DNA of 64,000 nt from Marinobacterium rhizophilum DSM 18822 (GCF_000378045.1 NZ_KB899105.1:62001-126000), one strand, 5' to 3'; positions 47,601-59,011 are shown, counted from the stretch's first letter. A program made the numbers and translations. The notes: generated by a model from the sequence alone, not told the origin.

Positions 47601-48750
47601 ATTTCTGCTGCTGCAGCTCGGGCGGCGGCCCGACGAGCCCATCGAATGGCTGATCTGGAACCCTGCTGAGTCCTGCCGTCTAGACGGCGGCGTGCTGGCC
47701 GGCGCCGACGAAATGTCGCAGCTCGACGCGGCCGCGGCCGGGCGGCCCTGTTACGCCCTGCTGCCCCAGGAACAGGTGCTGGTCACCGAGGTCCGACTGC
47801 CCAGGGCCGGGCGCGCAGCTCTGGCCGCCATTCCCTTCCAGCTCGAAGAGCAGCTGTGCGAGGATCCGGCAATGCTGCATTTCGCCGTTGGCCGCCCCGA
47901 TGCGCAGCGCCGCTACCCGGTGGCCATCATCTCGCGGCTCCTGATCTCCGCCTGGCGCGACGCTCTGGCGGCGACCCCGCTCAGGATCCAGGGGCTGTAC
48001 GCCGACGCCCAGAGCCTGAGGCCGGACCCCGGCCGGGTGCAGCTCCTGCGCCGGGGCTCGCGGCTGCTGATCAGCGGTCCCGGCGGCACGCTGGCCATCA
48101 ACGCCGCCGAACTGGAGCACTGGCGCCCCCTGCTGGAGCGGCAGGAGGCGCTGGAATGGCCCCAACCCGATAACGTTGAATCCTCCCTGTCGCAACTGGC
48201 GGCGCGGCTGGCGCCGGAGCAGGCCATCAACCTGCTGCAGGGCGACTACCGATTGCAGGACCCCGACGCAAGCCGGCTGCGCCGCTGGCGCACCCCCGCG
48301 ATCCTGGTCCTGGCGCTGCCGATCCTGGGCTTCGCTTCTTTGGGCCTGGACAACTACCGCCTCGTCCAGCAGAAATCGGCACTGGACCGGCAGGCAGCGG
48401 AACTGTTCCGGGAGGCCCTTCCCGATGTGCGCCGCATGGTCGACCCGCGGACCCAGATGTCGCAACGGCTCGACGAGCTGCGCCAACGCCAGCAGGGGCC
48501 GATGCTGCTGCGCCTGCTGGAAAGAACGCTGCCGGCCTTTCGCCGGCACACCAGCGTTCGGCTGACCGGTCTGGGTTTCACCGAGAACGGCCAGACGCTG
48601 ACGCTCAGCCTCGAAGCCGCCGACCCCGACGCGCTCAAAAGCTTCGCCAAGGTGCTCGCGGACGAGGGTCTGCGGTTCCAGCCGGCACAGCCCCAAAACC
48701 GCCAGTCACACCGCAGCCTGCAAATTCGCATAGAGGGAATCGAACCATGA
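47593..48750 (+). CDS. gspL: Type II secretion protein GspL
   Basis: GspL recruits the ATPase GspE to the inner membrane. The 385-residue protein has an actin-like cytoplasmic domain, with ALLPQEQVLVTEVRLP and IPFQLEEQLCEDP near residues 53-100. One membrane helix lies at about 236-255 (ILVLALPILGFASLGL), followed by a periplasmic ferredoxin-like domain. It overlaps gspK and gspM by a few bases. Confidence 0.93.
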   Translation: MSEFLLLQLGRRPDEPIEWLIWNPAESCRLDGGVLAGADEMSQLDAAAAGRPCYALLPQEQVLVTEVRLPRAGRAALAAIPFQLEEQLCEDPAMLHFAVGRPDAQRRYPVAIISRLLISAWRDALAATPLRIQGLYADAQSLRPDPGRVQLLRRGSRLLISGPGGTLAINAAELEHWRPLLERQEALEWPQPDNVESSLSQLAARLAPEQAINLLQGDYRLQDPDASRLRRWRTPAILVLALPILGFASLGLDNYRLVQQKSALDRQAAELFREALPDVRRMVDPRTQMSQRLDELRQRQQGPMLLRLLERTLPAFRRHTSVRLTGLGFTENGQTLTLSLEAADPDALKSFAKVLADEGLRFQPAQPQNRQSHRSLQIRIEGIEP

Positions 48751-49211
48751 TCCGGACCTGGTTAGAAGGGCTCGAAGGACGCGAAAAGCGCCTGCTGATC
48801 GTGGGTGGCCTGCTCGGGCTGGCCATGCTGCTGTTCCTGCTGTGGCGTCCCCTGGCGGCGGCACAGCAACGCCTGCAGACACAGGTGGATCAGAGGCAGG
48901 CGCTGGTCGACTGGATGACCCGGGCCACGGCGGAAATCAGGCAGTTGCAGCCCGGCGGCGGCGATACGACATCGTCAGAAGGCCCGCTGACGCAGCGGAT
49001 CGAGGCCTGGAGCCGCCAGCTGGGGCTCCAGGCGAAAACCTTGCCCGGCAACGGCACCGAGATCAAGGTGACGCTCGACGGCGCCAGCTTCGACCGGGTG
49101 CTGGACTTTGTTGACCAGGCCGGACGGGCGGGCCTGCGGGTGAGTGGCGCCGAGATTCGCGCCCTGAAGACGCCCGGACAGGTGACGGCCAGCCTGACCC
49201 TGAGCCCCTGA
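48747..49211 (+). CDS. gspM: Type II secretion protein GspM
   Basis: GspM partners GspL in the inner membrane. The 154-residue protein starts with a short cytoplasmic tail (TWLEGLEGREKRLLIVGG), one helix (about 18-34) and a small periplasmic domain. It is the last intact gene of the operon. I see no clear terminator right after it. Confidence 0.9.
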   Translation: MIRTWLEGLEGREKRLLIVGGLLGLAMLLFLLWRPLAAAQQRLQTQVDQRQALVDWMTRATAEIRQLQPGGGDTTSSEGPLTQRIEAWSRQLGLQAKTLPGNGTEIKVTLDGASFDRVLDFVDQAGRAGLRVSGAEIRALKTPGQVTASLTLSP

Positions 49212-50194
49212 GATTCCGTTAACCGCCTTGACGCCACCCCGCTCCAGTCCCGTTTCCCCGCGGGCGCCAGCTGGAAGCTCAAGGTGATCCTATTTCTGGG
49301 CGGATGCGCCTTGGTCTGTCCGCCCGGAACCTAGTGGCGCATTTCGCACCGCCGCTTTCGCGTGCCGTATCGGCCATAGAGCCCGCTCGGTGCGCATATG
49401 AGTCTCATCAGACATTCGATTCGCCCGCAGGCCATATCAAGGTGCCGCGGCAGCCTGCCGCCCGAAGTCGTATTATTGATGAAGCGGGTCTATAGATATC
49501 AGCGGTTGACAACATGCTGCCGCAATTAGCTGCAAAGGGTTCGCCGATGCAGATAAATATATCAGACTGATTACGGATTCATTAATAAACGAGCTCGTTA
49601 GTCTGCACATATTTAATACAAGTCCAATCAATATCCTTTGAATAAATCCTATTCCCCATGATGGATATCAATATTCGAATCTCTATAATTGAATTTTCAA
49701 GCCGTCTCCGATTAGGAACAAAAACATCTTAACTGTTTCTTAAATTAAGTTTTTCTACTAGATTAGCGATTTAATGTTCAATAATTACATCGCCGTGAAA
49801 CACTTGAAATAATATGTTAATCGAAAATATTCACCCTCCACGTCTGTGAGGTGATTATTTAGATTCCTCACGGACAGTTGGCTAACTCTCCTTTCTGGTG
49901 GTAGCTAAACTGAAAAAGGCAAACCCACCGAAAGGTGGCGACGCAACGTCTCCGGTCTAACGGAATTTTCCTATGATAGCGGGACCGCCAGTTTTGAATG
50001 CCGGCACGTCTTACGTGTTCGCTTCTTGATATTACATTTTGACCCTGAATATTGATGCCGTGACATCATGCAACGCGGCGTTGTGACGTCCGTATTCTTG
50101 ATGTAGCGGTAGGGGAAAAGGATTTCAGGCAAGGCTGCGGGCAACCGCCTTCTGGGAAATTGAAAAATATTATTCGATATGCAAAGGAATTATA
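49212..50194. other. Long leader and spacer between gspM and levansucrase, with possible gspN remnant
   Basis: No intact gene is seen in these 983 bp. At about 49270-49335 the plus strand reads SWKLKVILFLGGCALVC and then, in another frame, RNLVAHFAPPLS. This is like a frame-shifted N-terminus of GspN, which normally follows gspM; the match is weak. From 49500 the sequence becomes AT-rich. The part 49790-50030 is related to the leader upstream of gspC and contains the second riboswitch. Confidence 0.45.
49908..49993 (+). ncRNA. GEMM-I cyclic di-GMP riboswitch upstream of the levansucrase
   Basis: Closing stem AACTG/CAGTT encloses GGCAAACCCACC, a GAAA tetraloop, GGTGGCGACGCAACG, TCTCCGGTC and GATAGCGGGACCGCC. 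It is the same architecture as 38213-38298 with compensating changes in the helices (CCACC/GGTGG here against CCATC/GGTGG there) and a variable second arm. It lies 200 bp before the levansucrase start, enough for an expression platform. Co-regulation with the secretion operon follows if both are functional. Confidence 0.88.
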
Positions 50195-51769
50195 ATGCGT
50201 ATTAAATGTAGTAAACCGGCACTCCCAATGCTGGGAATGCTCATGGGTGTAGCAACCGCCGCTGTCGCAGAACCCTATCTACAACCGGGTCCCGAGCCGA
50301 CCCTTCACACACAGCAGGCCTTTGCACCGGAGAGCAACTTCACTGCGAAGTGGACTCGGGCGGACGCGCGCCAGATCAAGCGAATGTCTGACCCGACGGC
50401 CGGCTCACGTCAGAACTCGATGCCTGCGGAATACACCATGCCCGACGTCCCGCAGGACTTCCCCGACATGTCGAACGAACAGGTCTGGGTGTGGGACTCC
50501 TGGCCTCTGACCGACGCTGACGCGAAGCAGTACAGTGTCAACGGGCAGGAAATCATCTTCTCCCTCGTTGCCGACCGGAACCTCGGCTTCGACGAGCGCC
50601 ACGTATTCGCAAAGATCGGCTACTTCTACCGTCCGGCCGGCATCCCCGCTGACCAGCGACCGGAGAACGGTGGCTGGACCTACGGCGGCCTCGTCTTTGA
50701 CGAAGGCGTCACCGGCCAGATCTTCGAGGACCAGTCCTACAGCCACCAGACCCAGTGGTCAGGCTCGGCGCGCATCTTCCCGGGCGGCGAGATCAAGCTG
50801 TTCTTCACGGATGTCGCCTTCTATCGTGACCCCAATGGCGGCCCGGACATCAAGCCGTACGACCCGCGGATCGCGCTCAGCGTGGGCCATGTGCATGCCA
50901 ACAAGAACGGCGTGAAGTTCACCGGCTTCGACAAGGTCATTTCGCTGCTCGAGGCAGACGGCACCTACTACCAGACCGCTGAGCAGAACCCGTACTTCAA
51001 CTTCCGCGACCCATTCACCTTCGAGGACCCGGCTCACCCAGGTGAGACCTTTATGGTGTTCGAGGGCAACTCGGCCATGGATCGAGCAACTGCCCAGTGC
51101 GACGCGGATGACCTCGGCTACCGGGACGGCGACCCCTACGCCGAGACCGTAAGGCAGGTCAACGAGTCGGGTGCACCCTTCCAGATCGGCAACGTGGGTC
51201 TGGCTAAGGCATTGAACGACGACCTTACCGAGTGGGAATTCCTGCCGCCGATCCTGTCGGCAAACTGCGTAACCGACCAGACCGAACGGCCGCAGATCTA
51301 CCAGCAAGACGGTAAATATTACCTCTTCACCATCAGCCACAGCACCACCTACGCGGCCGGCATTACAGGCCCCGAGGGCGTGTACGGCTTCGTGGGCAAC
51401 GGTATCCGCAGCGATTACCAGCCGATGAACCAGGGATCCGGCCTGGTGCTGGGTAACCCGACGAACCTCAACTACTGGCCCGGGACCCCGTTCGATCCCG
51501 ACTACAACCAGCACCCCGGCCAGTTCCAGTCGTACTCGCACTACGTGATGCCTGGTGGTTTGGTCCAGTCATTCATCGACACAATCGGCGTCAAGGACAA
51601 CTTCCGTCGCGGCGGCACCCTGGCACCCACCGTGAAGATCAACATCAACGGTGACTCGTCGTCGGTTGATTATTCCTACGGCGTCAACGGCAATGGCCTG
51701 GGTGGCTGGGCCGATATCCCGGCTGAGATCAATGTGAACCCGGGCGGGCAGGTCAAGCCGCTGAAGTAA
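50195..51769 (+). CDS. Secreted levansucrase (GH68)
   Basis: Levansucrase transfers fructose from sucrose to build levan and releases glucose. The 524-residue protein has a Sec signal peptide (about 1-25, ending AAVAEP). GH68 residues are visible: the nucleophile in VWDSWPL (Asp101), the stabiliser in FRDPFTFED (Asp about 272), and the acid/base in TERPQIYQ (Glu about 363). The AAGGAATTATAATG start is good. It is preceded by a riboswitch and followed by a GH32 gene. In Gluconacetobacter diazotrophicus a levansucrase is exported by a neighbouring type II system; the same route is likely here. Inulosucrase is a less likely alternative. Confidence 0.92.
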   Translation: MRIKCSKPALPMLGMLMGVATAAVAEPYLQPGPEPTLHTQQAFAPESNFTAKWTRADARQIKRMSDPTAGSRQNSMPAEYTMPDVPQDFPDMSNEQVWVWDSWPLTDADAKQYSVNGQEIIFSLVADRNLGFDERHVFAKIGYFYRPAGIPADQRPENGGWTYGGLVFDEGVTGQIFEDQSYSHQTQWSGSARIFPGGEIKLFFTDVAFYRDPNGGPDIKPYDPRIALSVGHVHANKNGVKFTGFDKVISLLEADGTYYQTAEQNPYFNFRDPFTFEDPAHPGETFMVFEGNSAMDRATAQCDADDLGYRDGDPYAETVRQVNESGAPFQIGNVGLAKALNDDLTEWEFLPPILSANCVTDQTERPQIYQQDGKYYLFTISHSTTYAAGITGPEGVYGFVGNGIRSDYQPMNQGSGLVLGNPTNLNYWPGTPFDPDYNQHPGQFQSYSHYVMPGGLVQSFIDTIGVKDNFRRGGTLAPTVKININGDSSSVDYSYGVNGNGLGGWADIPAEINVNPGGQVKPLK

Positions 51770-52038
51770 CAGCGCCTCTGATTATATTTGCTCAAACTTA
51801 GGAGGGGTGGGATGCAGTGCCTATACAGGCCGGCGTATCCTTCCCCTCTCTTGTCTTATCAGGGCGACTGCAGCGCAATCTCGAAAAGCAGCCCCGTTTT
51901 CCTGCTGCACGGCAGGAAATCTAGGGCGCGCGGCGTCTACCTGTTTTTCAATTGATTTCGTGCTGACCAGCGACATCGAGGTGTTCTTTGAGTACCTTCG
52001 GTGAACCGTTTCTGGTCAACATTTCGATACGGAGGATT

Positions 52039-53694
52039 ATGAGACACAATCTCATCCCAAGATCTGCAACGCGCCAGCGTGTAACGGTTTGCGCGCTTGT
52101 CGCGCTCTTCACTTCTAGCATCGCGGTAGCCGTCGTTTTCGGATCCAGTTCTGAAACTGCACCCGATGCCGCACGGTTGTCCCCGTTACCAACTGAAGCA
52201 TCCCTGTTCTCGCGCCCGGCCGACTGGGCGCCTTATCGGCCCGCCGTGCACCTCACCCCCGCCAAGCACTGGATGAATGATCCCCAGCGCCCGATCCTGA
52301 TCGACGGCGTCTGGCACTACTACTACCTCTACAATGCCGACTACCCCCAAGGGAACGGCACCGAGTGGTATCACGCGACCTCGACCGACCTGGTGCACTG
52401 GCAGGAACATGGCGTCGCGATCGACAAGTACAAAAACGGCCTCGGCGACATCGAGACCGGCAGCGCCGTGATCGACACAAATAACACCGCAGGCTTTGGC
52501 GCCGGCGCGGTGATCGCCATCATGACCCAGCAGCACGAAGGCGTGCAGCGCCAGTCTCTCTTCGTCTCGACCGACGGCGGTTATCGCTTTGAAGCCTACG
52601 ACGGCAACCCTGTCATGGACAACCCGGGCGCCGATCACTGGCGTGACCCCAAGATCATCTGGGACGACGCCCGCGACGAATGGCTCATGGCACTCGCCGA
52701 GGGCCACAAGATCGGCTTTTACACCTCGCCCGACCTGAAGCGCTGGACGTACCAATCGGGCTTCGAGCGCGACGACCTGGGTATTCTCGAGTGTCCCGAC
52801 CTGTTCCGCATGTCGGTCGACGGTGACCCGGCAAAAACGCGATGGGTGCTGGCGACAGGCGCGAACGGTTTCAAAAAAGGCAGGACCACGGGAACCGTAT
52901 ACTGGACCGGTGACTGGGACGGCGAACGCTTCACCGCGGACCAAGACGAACCGCGCTGGCTCGACTCGGGCGCCGACTTCTACGCCACCGTGACGTGGGA
53001 CGACCCGCGCCAGAACGACGCCGAACGCCTCGCCTCCCGCTATGCCATCGGCTGGCTCAACAACTGGGCCTACGCCACCAGGCTCCCGACCGACGACTGG
53101 CATGGCGGCGCCAACTCGATCGTGCGGCGCATCGAGCTGCGGTTGGTCAACGGCAAGCCAGTGCTCGTCTCGCAGCCCGTAAACACAGTCGACCAGCTTG
53201 AGGGCAATGCCGAGGTGCGTTCCAAGGTACGGGTGACGGCTACCGCGAAGACAACACTCCCCCAGCCGGAATCCGATGCCTACCGACTCCGGGTCGAGCT
53301 TGACGCAGCCTCAGATGCCAATGAGGTCCGGTTCCGTCTCAAGGAAAAGGGGGAGCACTTTGCGATAGTCGGATACAACTTCGCGGATGACACTGTCTTT
53401 GTCATGCGTGACAGGGATGCGATAGCCAACTCGATGCCCGAGGTGTACCGCGAGGTTCGAAAGGCCCCCGCTCCGGCGCGCGATGGTGTTGTCACGCTGG
53501 ACATCATTGTTGATACAACCTCGATCGAAGTCTTCGTGAATGACGGCGAAGTTGTACTCTCAAATCTCGTATTCGGAGCCCACGGTGCAAATAGTCTTTC
53601 GGTCGAGTCATTTGGAGGGGACACGGAATTGCGTCTATTCCAACTCTCGCCCCTCAAGGTTGCACCGATTAAGCGCTATGGCGGTGAACTCTAG
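52039..53694 (+). CDS. GH32 fructan hydrolase (levanase/sucrase-like), exported
   Basis: This 551-residue enzyme should hydrolyse levan or sucrose outside the cytoplasm. The N-terminus is basic, then hydrophobic (about 15-34, CALVALFTSSIAVAVVF), a signal peptide or membrane anchor. GH32 sites are WMNDPQ (nucleophile Asp81), WRDPKIIWDD (Asp about 204) and ILECPDLF (Glu about 250). The canonical NDPNG is NDPQR here. A C-terminal beta-sandwich module follows from about 375. GGAGG lies 4 nt before the ATG at 52039. It is 269 bp after the levansucrase; the pair resembles the lsdA-lsdB arrangement, so exo-levanase is the best guess. Confidence 0.88.
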   Translation: MRHNLIPRSATRQRVTVCALVALFTSSIAVAVVFGSSSETAPDAARLSPLPTEASLFSRPADWAPYRPAVHLTPAKHWMNDPQRPILIDGVWHYYYLYNADYPQGNGTEWYHATSTDLVHWQEHGVAIDKYKNGLGDIETGSAVIDTNNTAGFGAGAVIAIMTQQHEGVQRQSLFVSTDGGYRFEAYDGNPVMDNPGADHWRDPKIIWDDARDEWLMALAEGHKIGFYTSPDLKRWTYQSGFERDDLGILECPDLFRMSVDGDPAKTRWVLATGANGFKKGRTTGTVYWTGDWDGERFTADQDEPRWLDSGADFYATVTWDDPRQNDAERLASRYAIGWLNNWAYATRLPTDDWHGGANSIVRRIELRLVNGKPVLVSQPVNTVDQLEGNAEVRSKVRVTATAKTTLPQPESDAYRLRVELDAASDANEVRFRLKEKGEHFAIVGYNFADDTVFVMRDRDAIANSMPEVYREVRKAPAPARDGVVTLDIIVDTTSIEVFVNDGEVVLSNLVFGAHGANSLSVESFGGDTELRLFQLSPLKVAPIKRYGGEL

Positions 53695-53699
53695 GTGTT

Positions 53700-53841
53700 T
53701 AGTCCCGCAAAGTAATGGACTGGGCTGTCTTTGAAATACTGTGGTTCTTTATGCCACTGTTCCAGCATAGAACACGTTTGGAGTGCGACCGTTCAGCGCT
53801 CGTAAGGGAGGAGCGCTGCTATACGCCCCCAGATAGTCCTG
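53700..53841 (-). pseudogene. IS3-family transposase remnant (second type)
   Basis: On the minus strand the frame LRALNGRTPNVFYAGTVA ends at a TAA (53749-53751). This is the familiar end of an IS3-type transposase (RPHRALNGRTPxEVY). Only about 30 codons and the presumed IS end remain. It differs from the other IS3 remnants in the window. It closes the fructan island on the right. Confidence 0.65.
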
Positions 53842-53848
53842 ATTAACC

Positions 53849-53890
53849 TAGCGTACAAATAGGTGCCCTACGTATTTGTACATCACGCTA
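53849..53890. repeat. Inverted repeat beside the IS3 remnant
   Basis: GTACAAATA faces TATTTGTAC across 11 bp, with partly paired TAGC/GCTA ends. It lies between the IS3 remnant and the glycosyltransferase fragment. Function unknown. Confidence 0.5.
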
Positions 53891-53924
53891 CAGAAACGGG
53901 CGCAGGTGCATGCTGGTTTCTGTG

Positions 53925-54000
53925 GCATTCGCAACGATAATGCGCTTGAGGTCATCGCCCGCGAAATTTCAACTGCACGGCAGCCACAGGACTCGAAGTA
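53925..54000 (+). pseudogene. Glycosyltransferase 3'-end fragment (right flank of island)
   Basis: The frame GIRNDNALEVIAREISTA and then TAG at 53998 repeats the C-terminus of the GT1 enzyme at 35986-37374 (IRNDNALEVITREISTA). The first 32 bases are identical. Later changes are one Thr/Ala and several silent third positions, and the last residues differ. It is probably the original end of the gene, separated from its body by insertion of the island. The stretch 54001-54181 downstream has no recognisable gene. Confidence 0.75.
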
Positions 54001-54181
54001 GTGGTGTGGTCGGCTCTGCCGGCCGCCCCACCCACTGGCTGCCATTCCCGAACCGAAGTTCGCGTACTGCGAGACGGTGCTTACCTGGAAGATGAGCGCT
54101 TTTACGCGCCTTCGGACTCGCCTGGACGCTAACGGGCTGCACTCCCAGAGCCCAGGCTTTGCATCTGCGCAGAAGAGGGTG

Positions 54182-54973
54182 TTACCGGCTGCGGCCCCTT
54201 TTGGCCGGTGTACGCGTCGTACGGCGCGGCTTGGCAGCGGCTTTCTTCACCGGTGCTTCCGGCTTGGCCTCGACCGTGGCGGCCGCAACGGTTTCAGCAG
54301 CTTGAGCTGCAACGACGGCTTCAGGTTCCTGGGCCGGAGCAGCAGGTTCTGCCACCGCCGCAACTTCAGGCTCCTCGGCCGGGGCAGCGGGTTCTGCCAC
54401 AACCGCAACTTCAGGTTTCTGGGCCGGGGCAGCGGATTCTGCCACAACCGCAACTTCAGGCTCCACGGCCGGGGCAGCGGGTTCTGCCACAACCGCAACT
54501 TCAGGCTCCTCGGCAGGAACAGCAGGTTCTGCCACAACTGCGACTTCAGGCTCTTCGGCCGGGGCTGCGGGTTCTGCCACCGCCGCAACTTCAGGCTCTT
54601 CGACCGGGGCTGCGGATTCTGCCACAACTGCGACTTCAGGCTCCTCGGCCGGGGCGGACTTCGCGACTGGCGACGATGCTCTCAGCTGCGCACTGACCCG
54701 ATCCAAATAGCGGGTCATAGCCTGATGCGTCAGGTTAGTCAGATCCAGTACCGTATCCTGCGTCACCTGCCCAAAGCCGCGAACATAGTCTGTCTGCGCG
54801 CAGAACAAGGCATCCGCCGCCTTGGCGCCCGAAAGCGCCTCGACGAATCCCTTGTTTACCTGCTCGATCTTGAGCACCGAATCCTGCACCGAAGCACCCA
54901 TGGCTTTCACCAATGCGATGCCTTCCGCTACGCTCTGGCCCACCGTTTCGCTGGTCTCTTTGTTTGCAAACAT
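54182..54973 (-). CDS. Phasin-like protein with 15-residue repeats and basic tail (PhaF-like)
   Basis: Phasins coat polyhydroxyalkanoate granules. From the ATG at 54973 (GGAGA 6 nt upstream) the protein has 263 residues. The first 85 are amphipathic helix, with ALVKAMGASVQDSVLKIEQVNKG and QTDYVRGFGQVTQDTVLDLT parts like phasin domains. Then seven 15-residue repeats of the form EEPEVAVVAEPAAPA follow, and a basic tail, AAAKPRRTTRTPAKRGRSR. The acidic repeats and histone-like tail recall PhaF, which also binds DNA. No phaC lies nearby. The residue motif match is by eye. Confidence 0.7.
   Translation of the reverse strand: MFANKETSETVGQSVAEGIALVKAMGASVQDSVLKIEQVNKGFVEALSGAKAADALFCAQTDYVRGFGQVTQDTVLDLTNLTHQAMTRYLDRVSAQLRASSPVAKSAPAEEPEVAVVAESAAPVEEPEVAAVAEPAAPAEEPEVAVVAEPAVPAEEPEVAVVAEPAAPAVEPEVAVVAESAAPAQKPEVAVVAEPAAPAEEPEVAAVAEPAAPAQEPEAVVAAQAAETVAAATVEAKPEAPVKKAAAKPRRTTRTPAKRGRSR
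54332..54646 (-). repeat. Seven tandem 45-bp coding repeats in the phasin gene
   Basis: The repeats encode EEPEVA[V/A]VAE[P/S]A[A/V]P[A/V] with small changes. They keep the reading frame, so copy number can change without breaking the gene. Confidence 0.85.
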
Positions 54974-55426
54974 ATTGTTCTCCATTCTGCCGCGCGCGCG
55001 AATGCTGCACCGCACAAACACCATTCTAATACGGCCGATTAAGGAGTTAAACCTCTTCATCAGTTACGGTTACGGGCTGATTGACCGCGGTCACTTTTTC
55101 TTCATGCAAGCAGAATCCAGCGCAACATTCGGCGCCACATCGACCGGGCCATCGACCCGCAGAGCCGCTGAACTCTGTATTGATGCAGCTGGCCCGATTG
55201 CCAGGGCGCACGGCCCTGGTACGCCAAAGCATCCGCCTGTTTTCCCTGCGATCTGTTCGGGCCGAAAAAGGCAAAAGACCGCGACAGCCCATATGCCACG
55301 GTACCATTCCACCGACTGCTCGAATCCCGGGACAACCCGCCGGGTGAAATGAGCCTTCACACCGGTGTTGGCTCGGCGGTGAACGCTATATAATCAATGG
55401 CTTTGGTCTCTTCGTCGGGAAGGTAT
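54974..55426. other. Divergent control region between the phasin gene and uvrA
   Basis: About 450 bp without a credible gene. A TATAAT at 55389-55394 is a plausible -10 element for uvrA. I see no clear LexA box. Confidence 0.4.
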
Positions 55427-58279
<2,853 letters not shown>

Positions 58280-58299
58280 CCCGCCCCGTTTGCATACTA

Positions 58300-58490
58300 T
58301 GTAGGGTGGAATGAGTGCCGAAGGCGCGAATTCCACCGGGTGGCGCTCCACCGGGTGGCGTTCCACCGGGTGGCGCTCCACCGGGTGGCGCTCCACTGCT
58401 GGTATCGGTTACCCGCGATGGTAATCGTGGAATAAGCTTTGGAATCGCCTGAAAGTCTCGCTGGAATTCGCATGCTCATTCCACCCTACA
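58300..58490. repeat. Inverted-repeat element with internal 15-bp tandem repeats
   Basis: TGTAGGGTGGAATGAG (58300-58315) faces CTCATTCCACCCTACA (58475-58490). Inside, CGAATTCC faces GGAATTCG. At 58334-58396 there are four tandem copies of CACCGGGTGGCG[C/T]TC. It resembles the widespread GTAGGGTGGAAT class of intergenic repeats, enlarged by the tandem unit. It lies between the convergent uvrA and rplQ genes. Confidence 0.8.
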
Positions 58491-58526
58491 GGTTTCCTGT
58501 CCGCCGACGGTTCCTCGAGGCATAAA

Positions 58527-58551
58527 AAAACCCGGCCACTGGCCGGGTTTT
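58527..58551. terminator. Bidirectional terminator after rplQ
   Basis: AAAACCCGGCC and GGCCGGGTTTT form a perfect stem with a 3-nt loop. On the minus strand it lies 22 bp after the rplQ stop and ends the alpha operon; it can also serve uvrA. Confidence 0.9.
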
Positions 58552-58573
58552 GTATTTTGCGCAGCTGAAGATT

Positions 58574-58969
58574 TTAGTCTTCAGCAGACTCGTCGACTGC
58601 AGTCAGGCCAGCCGGACGGCCAACCAGTTCTACGTAAGCCATCGGAGCATTGTCACCAGGACGGAAGCCGCATTTCAGAATGCGAACGTAACCGCCCGGA
58701 CGAGCGTTGTAGCGCGGACCCAGCTCGTTAAACAGCTTGCCTACGGCTTCTTTGCTGCGTGTACGAGAGAAAGCCAGGCGGCGGTTAGCCACGCTGTCAA
58801 TCTTGGACAGGGTGATCAGCGGCTCAGCAAAGCGGCGAAGTTCTTTCGCCTTCGGCAGAGTAGTCTTGATCAGTTCGTGTTCGAACAAAGACACTGCCAT
58901 GTTTTTAAACATCGCTTTGCGGTGCGCACTGGTACGATTAAAATGACGACCAGATTTACGATGACGCAT
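58574..58969 (-). CDS. rplQ: 50S ribosomal protein L17
   Basis: L17 is a large-subunit protein near the exit tunnel. The 131-residue protein begins [20 protein letters not shown], the fixed start of L17, and contains [17 protein letters not shown]. It is the last gene of the alpha operon, 42 bp after rpoA. Confidence 0.97.
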   Translation of the reverse strand: MRHRKSGRHFNRTSAHRKAMFKNMAVSLFEHELIKTTLPKAKELRRFAEPLITLSKIDSVANRRLAFSRTRSKEAVGKLFNELGPRYNARPGGYVRILKCGFRPGDNAPMAYVELVGRPAGLTAVDESAED

Positions 58970-59011
58970 TTGTTAAGTCCTTACCAACTTAAGTCAGTTC
59001 AACTCGCTGCC

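Noticed and set aside
51807-52004. 65-residue reading frame between the levansucrase and GH32 genes
   Set aside because: It has no conserved feature, and the region is better explained as a spacer or leader for the GH32 gene.
54208-54696. Long proline/glutamine- or glycine-rich reading frames opposite the phasin gene
   Set aside because: They are by-products of the 45-bp coding repeats on the minus strand and have no ribosome site or known domain.
55047-55360. Several small reading frames in both directions before uvrA
   Set aside because: They overlap each other, lack ribosome sites and show no recognisable motif.
58334-58396. Short regular repeats that could suggest a CRISPR array
   Set aside because: The four 15-bp units are directly contiguous with no spacers, and no cas gene is near.
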